A DNA stretch of 64,000 nucleotides from Halichondria panicea (Eukaryota; Porifera; Demospongiae; Suberitida; Halichondriidae): the NCBI RefSeq assembly GCF_963675165.1, contig NC_087392.1:4113442-4177441 (forward strand), written 5' to 3'. Below, piece after piece: positions 22,831-32,478 of this stretch. The notes under the pieces were generated by a model. That model did not search any database. It was not told where the DNA came from and saw only the letters and a list, made by a program, of their open reading frames with translations. Positions within the stretch are counted from its first letter, which is position 1; each line of letters opens with the position of its first letter. Position numbers and translations under genes: made by a program.

Positions 22831-23628
22831 AGTTTGCCTGCATGCTTTGTGTCAGATTTATAAGTAAGTTAAAGTTGACATTGATAATTAAATGCACTTA
22901 CCACACTTTGAGGCAGAATCTTATTCAGTGATTCATAAAACTTAGAACCTAGCAGTTTTTGTTCTTCTCTGAATGTACATTCACTGTTATTTGAATGTTA
23001 GGCAGCTTTTATAGTGATGTGTTATCATATCACTATAATGCGAAGATTTTTCCCAACCATAATGATTATAGTCTACATCCCCTGATAGTAAACTATTTTT
23101 TTATATACGTAACTTAAATCATGGGCATAATTCAAGGTATCTATGGGTAAACACACTCAAGTGTGATCTATAAGCACTGTTTAAAATTAGGCATGATTCT
23201 AATTACTTATCTTATAGGCTGGTAGGGTATTGGCATTGCATGGGCATGCATGCATGTAACATCCTAGCCTCGAATCCAATCGGCCTGGTCTCGAGGCTAG
23301 TAGCATCCTTGCTCTCTAGAATTAGTACGTGGCACAGAATATTTTAGAGGTTCTTACATCGGATTGCTAAAAAAGTCCCACACTATAATTGTATTGCTTT
23401 TTTGCATACATGTATGTGAATTCATGAATGCATAGGTTTTCATTGATGCATTGTACTGTTTATCAACGATTCATTAATACCGGTACATAACTTTCAATAA
23501 TATTATGCTCATGCAGTGACACACATTACGTCCCTATAAATAACATGATTACTAGGTTTTCAAAGGTGTTTTGGATTATTAATTGACGAATTTTACTTGA
23601 TGACTTCACTTTCACTAATATAACAATT
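22831..23628. other. BH2 upstream region
   Basis: No gene. Conserved with the sequence upstream of BH1 and BH4, therefore the probable BH2 promoter region. Contains the 35-bp Mutator-like miniature at 23265-23299. Confidence 0.5.
23265..23299. mobile_element. 35-bp Mutator-like foldback miniature
   Basis: TAGCCTCGA..TCGAGGCTA hairpin flanked by GTAACATCC (23256-23264) and GTAGCATCC (23300-23308), a 9-bp duplication with one mismatch. The corresponding site in unit E (near 36845) reads straight through GTAACATCCTTGCTCTC without the insert, which confirms the insertion. Confidence 0.75.
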
Positions 23629-23764
23629 TGTACTGAAAGCCAAAGAGTTTGTGGAGGGCTCTCTGCCTGAAGCCGAGGTGAAGGCGACAATGGACGACAT
23701 GAAGCGGGAGATTAGTACCAGTGACGATGCTTCTGTTAAGGAAATTATTCAATCCTGTGTTTAG
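23629..23764 (+). pseudogene. MSH2 terminal exon copy, unit B (5' truncated)
   Basis: It encodes [18 protein letters not shown] through QSCV and the stop, but the acceptor and the first part ([19 protein letters not shown]) are gone, replaced by unrelated sequence. It cannot be spliced in as in the original. Confidence 0.85.
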
Positions 23765-24939
23765 TATAATTATTATCCAACACTCACATCTGTCATTCGT
23801 TATTGCTCCTTGTGATACATGTTCTATACAATGTAGCTAATTTACTTGAGTCAACACAATTAAGCTTATATAACAGTTCTTTCGTCACATTACTTATTAA
23901 CTATGCATGAATCACCACCCCCATACATAATTAGGCATTTGCCATTAATTGTTACCTCGTATGATGTATGCTCGCTACTAAATGTAGTTTATTAACAGTG
24001 TTCTTCAACCACTAATTAATATACGTTCAAAATTGGTTGAAGGAGTGCATGTAATTGTTGGCTATACCAGCTGTCTAAGCTGTACTGTGACATAATGCAT
24101 AATGCTTATCATTGAGATGCATACTGACCAGTGATGTCTGTCCACATGATAAATCATTATTCTATTCTTGAATTCTTGAACAATAATTATGTCTATATTA
24201 ATTATTATTCTCCTGATTATTCCCTATAGCCTCGTCGACTCCAGGCCGATTTGTCTCCAATTTAACCGGCGGCTATTCTCCAAAAATGTAATGAGACAAA
24301 TTGACATAAACCAGCACTCAACTGACACAAGACATAATAATTATTAAATGTGATTCTCATTGCTGACTTGAATTGATCTATAATATTTACCTTAGCCATT
24401 TTTTTGGCCAAAAACGAACTGATACATTCACCAAAAATGGACATCGTTAGGTCCTGATAAATTATGCTTTTTTTTCACCCATTATTCTAAAAATGTGCCT
24501 ATTATTCTCATAAAAAACCCGATTATTCTCATAATTATTATTCCCAAAATGTGACATAATAATTAGAGACAATATTAAGACGTAGACATACTCAACTGAC
24601 ACGTAGACATAATTTAATGAATATATAATGATTCTCAGTGTTATCTTGCTGACTTGAATTTATTCACCTTAAGCCATTTTTTGCCGTGAAAACGTATGAA
24701 AAAAAATGTAATGATCTTTATCAAAAATGAACTTTGTTGCCTATTATTCTCTTTAGACACCTATTATGCTAAAATTATTCTGAGCATAATTTATCGCCTA
24801 TCACCGACACACAAGCTAGTCTAGTACATGCATGGAAACAATTCAATTTTTATGAGTGAGATTGAAAGCCATCATGTTCACATCATCCTAATCAATGCAC
24901 GTTGCACGTATCTACAATAAATACGTAAATTAATATATA
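23765..24939. other. Unit C left flank, paralogous to 37398-39290
   Basis: No gene of its own. It is collinear with the sequence after the unit E terminal-exon copy, but lacks the insertions found there (37518-38275 and about 38911-39288). It therefore shows the empty sites of those elements. Contains many short TTATTCT-rich motifs. Confidence 0.6.
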
Positions 24940-25078
24940 CTAGCTGGCCTTTTCAGTCTTCAACTCTATGCTTTCAACAATACCCTCCACGATACACTCC
25001 ATGCTCTCCTCACTGGGGACCTCTTCCTCTTGTTCATAATCGTTTCTCGTCTCTAGCATGGGCGTGGGGGCGGATGTA
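24940..25078 (-). pseudogene. Duplicated fragment of the STARD10-like terminal exon
   Basis: Reads on the - strand PTPMLETRND.EQEEEVPSEE to the stop at 24940, matching the genuine terminal exon at 39350-39511 with a few changes. The 5' part of the exon (VDPSLLSQ) and the acceptor are absent because sequence homologous to BH1 begins at about 25079. Confidence 0.8.
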
Positions 25079-25515
25079 TGTGCAGTTGGTAATGTGCATA
25101 ATTATGGCACATGTTTGTTGATTGCACCATCACCATTGAAACTCCTTGAAAACATACTATTGTTGAGGTTATTGCCACTTTGTGGATACCAGAATACTTT
25201 TTGAACTTTTTTGGGCTCTGAAATAGAGCACTTTTGTTTGTAAAATGTGCTTCCCGTGATGAAAATATAGCGGACAAAATCAATATGTAGTATTGAATGG
25301 CTATCTACTGAAAATTCGTCCACAAGAATGATGATATTATTTCCGCGGAGATTAATCACAGTGTCAGTGTTGCAGTTATTGGTGCAGTATCTGATTGCTC
25401 TTACAATTTCAAAAGAACTAAGTATAAGATCTTGGTTGTCAAAGAGGTTGTGCAATCCGGGAAGGAAGTATACAGGGAAACATACTCACGTTACTCGGAA
25501 TATCCGCTATCTCAG
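25079..25515 (-). pseudogene. BH3: N-terminal fragment of a beta-helix membrane gene
   Basis: Only about 440 bp, corresponding to roughly residues 50-200 of BH1 ([40 protein letters not shown]), with frameshifts and a deletion. No start, membrane region or stop. It is bounded on both sides by sequence homologous to the STARD10 3' region (39293-39483 on the left, about 39957-40110 on the right), so it replaces that interval in this copy. Confidence 0.85.
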
Positions 25516-26128
25516 TGAGCCCCACCCTTTCTCCATCAGCCTTCCCGGTGTTTAGCTAGTCCCACTCATCTGTCCTGCGCTTGCCAACAAGTTTTTAGCT
25601 TCTTTTTGTCTGTTTATAGATCTTGTATATATAATCAGTTTATGGTAGTTAAACCCCACCCACGCAGATCTATATAAGCACTGCTTAAACATGAATCTAA
25701 CATGCACTTATCTTATATGCTGTTAGGGTATTGATTGGGCATGCATGCATGTAATGTCCTTGCTCTCTAATAATGTTGAGGCACAGAATAGTTTAGCCTC
25801 GTTCGGTACATTGGATAGCCAATCTATCAATTGGAATGGTTTTCATTAATAACCTAGCTTATACTATTGTCTCTAGTTGTAACACACATGTATGTGAAAC
25901 TTTGGGAGTTTATCAAAATAATGAATGCATAGGTTTTCATTGATGTATTGTACTGTTTATCAACGATTCATTAATACTAGTACATAACTTTCAGTATTAA
26001 ATCAATAATGTAGTGACACATTAACGTCCCTATAAATAACATGATTACCAAGTGTTCAATGGTGTTTTGAATTGACGGATTTTTACTTGATGACTTCTTC
26101 ATAAGTTGCTGTTACCATAATTATGCAG
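25516..26128. other. Unit C spacer before MSH2 terminal exon copy
   Basis: The first about 150 bp resemble the STARD10 intron around 39957-40110. From about 25670 onward the sequence resembles the BH upstream region and the intron before the MSH2 terminal exon (9760-10618). No gene. Confidence 0.5.
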
Positions 26129-26337
26129 GCGGTGATGAGGAACCAGCTGCCAAGCGTAGTCGCTCGGAGAGGGTGGAGGGAGAGAGACTAATACAACAAT
26201 TTGTACTGAAAGCCCAAGAGCTTGTGGAGGGCTCTCTGCCTGAAGCCGTAGTGAGGGCGACAATGGAGGACATGAAGCGGGAGATTAGTACCAGTGACAA
26301 TGCTTATGTTAAGGCAGTCATTCAATCCTGTGTTTAG
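26129..26337 (+). pseudogene. MSH2 terminal exon copy, unit C (intact)
   Basis: Same length (209 bp), acceptor (TGCAG), phase, frame and stop as the exon at 10619-10827, with a few replacements (for example LIQQFVLKAQEL, PEAVVRATMEDM). Nothing in the sequence disables it, so it could serve as an alternative last exon for a long MSH2 transcript, or be a silent duplicate. Called pseudogene only because no upstream functional exon is adjacent. Confidence 0.7.
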
Positions 26338-26408
26338 TATAAATTATTATCCAACACTCATGCACATTTGTCATTCGTTATTATCCCTTTATAGTAATGC
26401 CCTAAAGT

Positions 26409-27782
26409 AACTAGTGTTCAAGCTGGCGCTGTGCTAATGCCTCTCGCCATGATTTGCTTTCGCTCAAAAGTATAGAAGAGAAAGTATAGAAGAGGAAAAA
26501 GTGTATAAAATAATCTGTCTAAAACTGACTTGCAATTGTATAATTATGGTATCATTGTTGTGTTTTGTGGCTGCTTATACCAGGACCTCAAGGATCTAGG
26601 AAGCAACAAAGAAGAAGATTTTGTTTTCAATTAATTATAAGCGGAAGTGCATAATTATTTCATAAAGTTAGCTTATCTATATAAAGTCACTGAGAAGAAA
26701 AGACTTATTACATGCATCTATTGTTGTATTATGTGGCTTTAATACCAGGACCTCAAGAAAGAAGAAAATTGGATCTGTAGTTCATGCAGTGTATAATTAT
26801 AATATTTAAGAAGAAAAGACTTGTGTACATGCATATTGTTATCTATAGTAGTGTTTTGTGGCTTACCAGGCCCTCAAGTAAAATATGATTCTGCCAGGAG
26901 GATCTGGATCTGGGGAATGAGCGCGCATGCGCATTACATCCATAGGAATAATTAAAGGGTGTGTCCAAAGAGATCAATTTCACAAATGGCTACTGCTAGC
27001 TAGCTGTTTTAACAGGTATTTTCTGAGTCTCAGGGGCGGATCCAGGGGTGATTTTGAGGGGCTGAAGCCCCCCCCTTTTGAAAAAACTACCATGTGTTGT
27101 AGTCTGACTCTACAATAATTTTGCCACCAATTATGCATCTGTAGACTCACTTGAAATCACTTGAGAGATGCTAGACAACAGCTACTAGGAGTATAAAGGA
27201 TCTAGGGTAGCTAGCTGGACGTACCTAGCTAGCTAGCTAGCTGTACGTACGTATGTACATCTGATCAGTACAGTATCACCATAGTATTAAAAGTAAGTGC
27301 AGAGGTCAACGTATTCTACTCATTAATATGAAAGTTCAAAGGTCAAATCTTGCAAAAATCACCTCTGGCGAGGCTGCCCTCGTACGGGGCTTTGCCCCTT
27401 TCTAGCTAGCCCCCCCCTTTTGTTTTTCCTGGATCCGCCCCTGAGTCTTGTAGCTAACAAAAAGCTAGCGCTTTAGTGCAAGGCTAACTCATATGTTGAA
27501 TAGAAAGTTTGTGCGAACAGATGATGCTATGAAAGATTCTGAAGAGACTGCAACAGCCTTCAATGTGAGTCAAACTAGCCATAACTCGAGAAAGAAGCTT
27601 TAGTTTGCTAATCCACAAATCAAAATCCAAGAGAACGTGGCTAGAAGCCTATAGAAGCTGTTAGTTTTCGTCGCATTGCAACCGTTGAGCAGTTACAGCT
27701 GGAACAGACACACAGACACACAGACACACACACACAGTCAGCTTTACCGTATCCCTCGTGCGGCTACGCCTCGAGGCATAAT
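26409..27782 (-). repeat. R1 repeat, inverted copy, split by a DNA element
   Basis: Reverse-oriented R1: it begins (in its own sense) with GCCTCGAGGCGTAGCCGC at 27782 and ends near 26409. Interrupted by the 413-bp element at 27031-27443. Confidence 0.75.
27031..27443. mobile_element. Inverted-repeat DNA element (413 bp), CAGGGGCGGATCCAGG ends
   Basis: Terminal CAGGGGCGGATCCAGG is mirrored at the right (CCTGGATCCGCCCCTG). AGTCT flanks both sides (27026-27030 and 27444-27448). Uninterrupted R1 copies give the empty site. The termini resemble those common among hAT elements, but the duplication is only about 5 bp, so the class is open. Confidence 0.78.
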
Positions 27783-28114
27783 TACATTTGCATGTACTTG
27801 AGTCATTATGCTGAGTCAACACAAGTATAACAGTTCTTATCAACTATGCATGAATCATCACCCATAATATATAATTGCCATTCATTGTTACCCTTTATGC
27901 TCGCTAATATATAGCTTATTTATACTTTACATGCATGCGCGGGGTTATTCACAATCAACAATTATTGGTTGGTATTAGAGTGTATAAAAATTCCCTGGAT
28001 TCAGTTTCAATTAATTTTTATGAAAGCTTAGAACGAGACCTTTCAAATTGTCAGGATAAAAGTGTTTGCCAATTTGGCCATTATTATAGATGTGTAGCTT
28101 CCCTTGAATCCCTT
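27783..28114. other. Unit D left flank, no gene
   Basis: Collinear with about 10895-11210 downstream of the unit A terminal exon. Only duplicated intergenic sequence is seen. Confidence 0.5.
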
Positions 28115-28172
28115 CCCAACTTATCGATGATCACCATGCATGCAGGCAATCAGCCTTGGTTGCCGTCCGTAT
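28115..28172 (-). pseudogene. Inverted fragment of MSH2 exon 4 (unit D)
   Basis: On the - strand ATACGGACGGCAACCAAGG and GGTGATCATCGAT are recognisable, matching the acceptor side of exon 3331-3422, with the same inserted bases as the unit B copy at 11213-11264. Confidence 0.65.
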
Positions 28173-28423
28173 AATGATACTTTATCTCTCAAACAATAAT
28201 ATGAGCTTTGAAGTTTAATATTATATGGCAGCTGAAAGAGTCCCCGACTCCCCGACTCATTTATTAAAAGGGGGTTGTAGTTTAACATCTTTCCACAGCC
28301 AAAGTCCTGAAAACTTAGAAAGAAAACTTTAATTCGAATTTATTTTGTGATTTTAAAATCCAACATTTCTTTGGGGCCATAAATTTGAAATTTTTCATTT
28401 CGGCCATAGACTAGACCACAGGC

Positions 28424-28769
28424 TAGCCTGGGCCAACTCTCAGTGAATCACACTCGCTCCATTGCATGCTGTTGCTCAAACTTATTGAGGCAACTCAGTG
28501 TATTAATTTATGTGCACGTCGTTTGAGTGCATGTCCATGTTTTAGTTATCTATCCCATGGCCAGCCACTAAAATCTGATCTTTTTGCCTATTTGCTACCC
28601 ATTTCCATGCATGAGTTGACACCACTGGCCGACGATGTCACCACAGTAACTACTCGTCATGTGACGTCATCACAGCGGAGGGTGCTCTCACGCTGCTCTA
28701 TAGAACAAGAGTGGTGTGTGTGATCGAAAGCAGATGAGCTGGAGTTAGCCATGAACAAAGTAACAGATG
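28424..28769 (+). pseudogene. MSH2 exon 4 end plus exon 5 copy, unit D
   Basis: GCTAGCCTGGGCCAACTCTC (exon 4 end) is followed by an intron-like spacer and then exon 5 sequence from about 28551 (ADDVTTVTTRHVT). Exon 5 has lost the [19 protein letters not shown] segment and carries further small deletions, so it is non-coding. Confidence 0.82.
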
Positions 28770-28979
28770 GTGAGTAGACTGCATCACGATATCAGTGCCC
28801 AATGTCGTGGTGGAATTTACTGTTTGTGCTAGATTAGGTCCCTCCTTTATAGTATAGCTTTGGTGTACTTGCAATATTGATTGCTGATTGCTGATTGTTC
28901 ATATCAACACCATGCAATTATTATCGAGCTCTATAGAGTTTGTACATGCAGTCATTTAACGTGCAATTTCAAAATTTAA

Positions 28980-29880
28980 CCCTTTCCCCGCTTTAGCCGA
29001 CTATAGTCGGCATGGCTACTGATAAATTTCAAAAAATCGTTGTGCACGCTGTGTTGGAGCTATGCGCACGCTGCAGGTACCAGCACATGCGCATTGAGCT
29101 GCTCTTCCTCGTGGTATTTTTAATATTTTGCTTCGAGGTACGGTTCGATCAGAATTGTCGAAAGAAAAGTGACCGTTTTATAATTGCTACAAGATCTTCG
29201 TAGTACAACCTCAGGGAGGTTCTAGGGAAGCTAGAGAGTGAGAATATAGATGCCTATGGCCTTGTAGAGTGAGAGGACAGTGACTGGGATCATAGCTAGG
29301 TAGGAAGCTTCCTTTCAGAGGTCAAGCTAAAAAGAAAGAGCCTGAGAATCCTGAGGAAGACGCACTTGAGGTGGACCATCTTCCTGAACCTGGTAAGTCA
29401 CTATAGAGTAGCATTTGTAGTCTTGATAGCTTCACTATAGGTTTGTTTAGGCTAGTTAGTACAACAGTGGACATCATGAGCCACCATTAAACTTATAAAC
29501 CTGTGTGTAGGTGAAGAAAATATTTCCCGGGAAAAGGGTGTCTGCCGATAGAACCTCAAATACAAGTTTCTGCAGATCCTGATTGAGTCCTGAGTCAGCC
29601 ATGTCACCGTGAGAACATTCTGAACACTTATATCATGTGTTCAGTCACTTCGTAACATCACACAATATTGTTTGTGTACATAATTATAAATTTTTGTTAA
29701 CAATTGTTATTTGTGGGGTGGTGGTTGGTTGCTAGGCAACAATGATGATTCCATGAATGCGACAGGTCCGGTTCTACCTGTGGAACTTTGTTACAAGTGT
29801 TTTTAATATACGGTTCATGAGTTATAAATTTTTTAAACAAAATATGCGAATATTCACTTTTAATTAAAGCAGGGAAAGGG
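28980..29880. mobile_element. piggyBac-like element (901 bp)
   Basis: Starts CCCTTTCCCCGCTTTA and ends GCAGGGAAAGGG. It is flanked on both sides by TTAA (28976-28979 and 29881-29884), the specific piggyBac target duplication. The interior has only short frames. One acidic stretch near 29340-29395 (PENPEEDALEVDHLPEP) resembles the acidic N-terminus of piggyBac transposases, but no catalytic domain is present. Non-autonomous or decayed. Confidence 0.75.
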
Positions 29881-30032
29881 TTAATACATAGCTTAATGTT
29901 GGGCTCTTCTTTTTAGAGTGACAATAATTATTGAGTGCCAATGTGCACTGGAAACTGTAGACTACGTCTATATAGCTATACTTGTTGTGCTGGATCAACT
30001 GTGTACAGATGTATGTGATGGCTGGAGCATTC

Positions 30033-30345
30033 TTAACTGGAGGAGCGGGGCTGGTCTGTAATCGTGTTCTGTAATAGGAGCCAGCTAGGTCATCCATGTA
30101 TGATAGCCTCAGCTGGTCAGGCCTCGTGGTTGGGTTGGTGATGGGAGAAGCCTTGTGACTAGATCAGAGTCAGCTATTTTTCTGGCTCCATCTGCATAAG
30201 TAGTTGTATCAACGTTATCTTTTTCCTGGACGTAATCGGCTACTTCAAATTGTTCCTCGTCATTGGCATTTGTTATGTGGTACATTGCTTGCTGGTTATT
30301 AGCTTGCCATTTTCTTAATGCATAGTTTTCCATTTTGAGCTATTT
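30033..30345 (-). pseudogene. BH gene fragment, C-terminal tail only (unit D)
   Basis: Matches the last about 95 residues of BH1/BH2 ([30 protein letters not shown]) with a disruption before the [10 protein letters not shown]-like end. The membrane region and ectodomain are absent. Lies between a broken exon 5 copy and unit E. Confidence 0.82.
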
Positions 30346-30892
30346 AGCAAACTTTTGAGTAAAGACCGCGGGATAAAGTAACCTTTGAACCCTAAACTTT
30401 TATTCATCGCTCGATGAATGACCTACCATCGCTGGATGTATAGAGTTGCATCCCTGGATAAATATGTAAATTGCTGTATAAATATTTGTCCTCCCAGCAT
30501 TTTTTTGTGACGCGTGTAGTGTTAAAACACCACATAATTGTTCATATTTTTCCCGTCCTCAGACCTAGTGAGGTGTCGTCCTGGATAAATATGTAAATCG
30601 CTGTATAAATATAGAGTTACGTATACATCACTCAATGATTGTAATACATGCATCGCTCGATAAAATACCGCCTGCAACTGGATTAATGATCAACAATTTT
30701 AAAACAAACAGCTAACCATAATTATGGCCTAACTCTAAGTTTAACGGCAGCTGAAAGAGTCCCCGAACCTTTGATTAAAAGGGGGTTGTAGTTTTACATC
30801 TTTCCACAGCCAAAGTCCGAAAACTTAGAAAGAAACCTTTCAAATTGTGAGTTTAAATCCAGTTGGGGCCATAATTTGTAATTTTGGCCATG
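30346..30892. other. Unit D/E junction, no gene
   Basis: Contains a short direct repeat (CTGGATAAATATGTAAAT at about 30451 and 30581). From about 30730 it has the flank that precedes exon 4/5 copies in other units (GGCAGCTGAAAGAGTCCCCG). Confidence 0.5.
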
Positions 30893-31339
30893 GACCATGT
30901 GCTATATGATGGGTTCGGGTTACCCCCTGGGCCAACTCTCAGTAAATCACACTCGCTACATTGCGTGCTGTTGCTCAAACTTATTGAGGCAACTCGGTGT
31001 ATTAAATTATGTGCACATTTGAGTGGATCGTGCAATGTTACAATTTACTTATAATTATCTACCCCATGGCCAGCCACTAAAATCGAGCGTATTTGTTACC
31101 CATTTCCATGTATGAGTTGACATCACTGGCCGACGATATCACCATGGTAACTACTCGTCATGTGACAGTCATCACAACGGAGGGTGCTCTCACGCTGCTT
31201 TATAAAACCAAGAGGGGTGTGTGCCATCAAAGCTTTGGTGTCCATGTGGCAGAAATAGTGTAGTTCCCTCAAGGCATCATCGACGCTGCACGGAGGAAAG
31301 TAGATGAGCTGGAGTTAGCCATGAACATAGGAACAGATG
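30893..31339 (+). pseudogene. MSH2 exon 4 end plus exon 5 copy, unit E (nonsense)
   Basis: Exon 4 end (GATGGGTTCGGGTTA..CTGGGCCAACTCTC) and then exon 5 from about 31058 to 31339. The exon 5 length is kept and the GTGAGT donor is present. The Gln codon of VQFPQG is changed to TAG at 31261-31263, and several residues differ (CHQSFGVHVAEIV). The copy is not coding. Confidence 0.85.
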
Positions 31340-31559
31340 GTGAGTGGACTGCATTACAATATCGATCACAGTGCCCAATGTCGTGGTGGAATAGGTGTAA
31401 TAGATCTAGCTAATACAGTGTTCTGCTCCCTCCTTTATAGCAGCTTTGGTGTATCTACATGTATGCCTCAGTTTGCATAATAATAGTTGAGTGATGCCTA
31501 AGTCATAATTATGTTAGTTCTGAAATATCAATTTTTTGTCTGATGATTGATGATTAACC

Positions 31560-32127
31560 CGTGGCACCACAGGTATAGTAATCGGTCAGTCTGACTGTCT
31601 GTCTGTCGTTCTGTGTATTCTGAGTCTACTCACCTGGATGTGATAGCACTGTGACAGTATTATCGCATCCAAGTGAGTAGGCTAGTGTATGTTTGTACTG
31701 GATAGTCTTAACACAACAAGGTAGTACCGTGTACCGGGACATTTTCGTTTTGCGTTTTTCAAGGGGGCAGAGCAGTAACGTGAAAATTAAAACCGGGATA
31801 AACTCCCACGCATCGGTATTTTCACAAGCAAAGCTATTGGTGGGTGTGGTGTTCTGGCATTAAAACGCGAATATTAGATCCCACGAACATTTCTGCTGAG
31901 GGCTCTGGAGCCAAATAGCGAAAATGTACACCACCGAAAATTTCCTGCTATATGGTAGTTTAAATTGGCAGATTTTGATGTTAACGTTTCGTTGTCGAAT
32001 AAAAGCGAGCAAAAGCTAAAAAGCTCGAACCTGCACGTCGGCCTAGTTGTACACGCGGCTTTGATTCGAGGCTGTAGACTCACTAAACCTTAAATTAACG
32101 CCGAGGGTTTGCACTTCAGTGCTCTAG
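31560..32127 (+). repeat. Palindromic-terminus (CTAG) repeat, unit E copy, with inserted miniature element
   Basis: Same blocks and end as 12905-13239. About 230 bp (about 31727-31965) with roughly mirrored ends (TACC..TTTTCG and complement) is inserted at GGTAGT relative to the other copies. Confidence 0.55.
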
Positions 32128-32280
32128 TTCATACATGTTGAACACATGCAATGGTAATTGGTTGGTTGTGCTTAAATCATTATGTACCTGTGTACGGGCC
32201 TCATGTTACCAACTGTGGACTTTGTTGCTACCAAAATCTTGCTACATAATTATAGCATTGCTTGTGTGTTTTGTTTGTAG

Positions 32281-32334
32281 GATATTGTCAAGCTAGAGAG
32301 GTTGTACGTACATACTCTCTAGCTTGACAATATC
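32281..32334. repeat. Perfect 20-bp hairpin
   Basis: Arms 32281-32300 and 32315-32334 (GATATTGTCAAGCTAGAGAG and its exact complement) around a 14-base loop. The corresponding unit B region (about 16636-16664) has no hairpin. Confidence 0.8.
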
Positions 32335-32478
32335 AAGTGCATTTTCACAAAATTCATAGCTATTATTGAGTGCCAATGTGCACTGTAAACCTATCTAAAA
32401 ACTACAGTTGATATAGGTCCTGCTAACACATCTATAGCTATAGCTATCTATAGTGACGTCAATGCTTGTTGTGCTGGA

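Noticed and set aside
29012-29203. Open frame inside the piggyBac-like element
   Set aside because: Short and without transposase motifs; treated as part of the decayed element.
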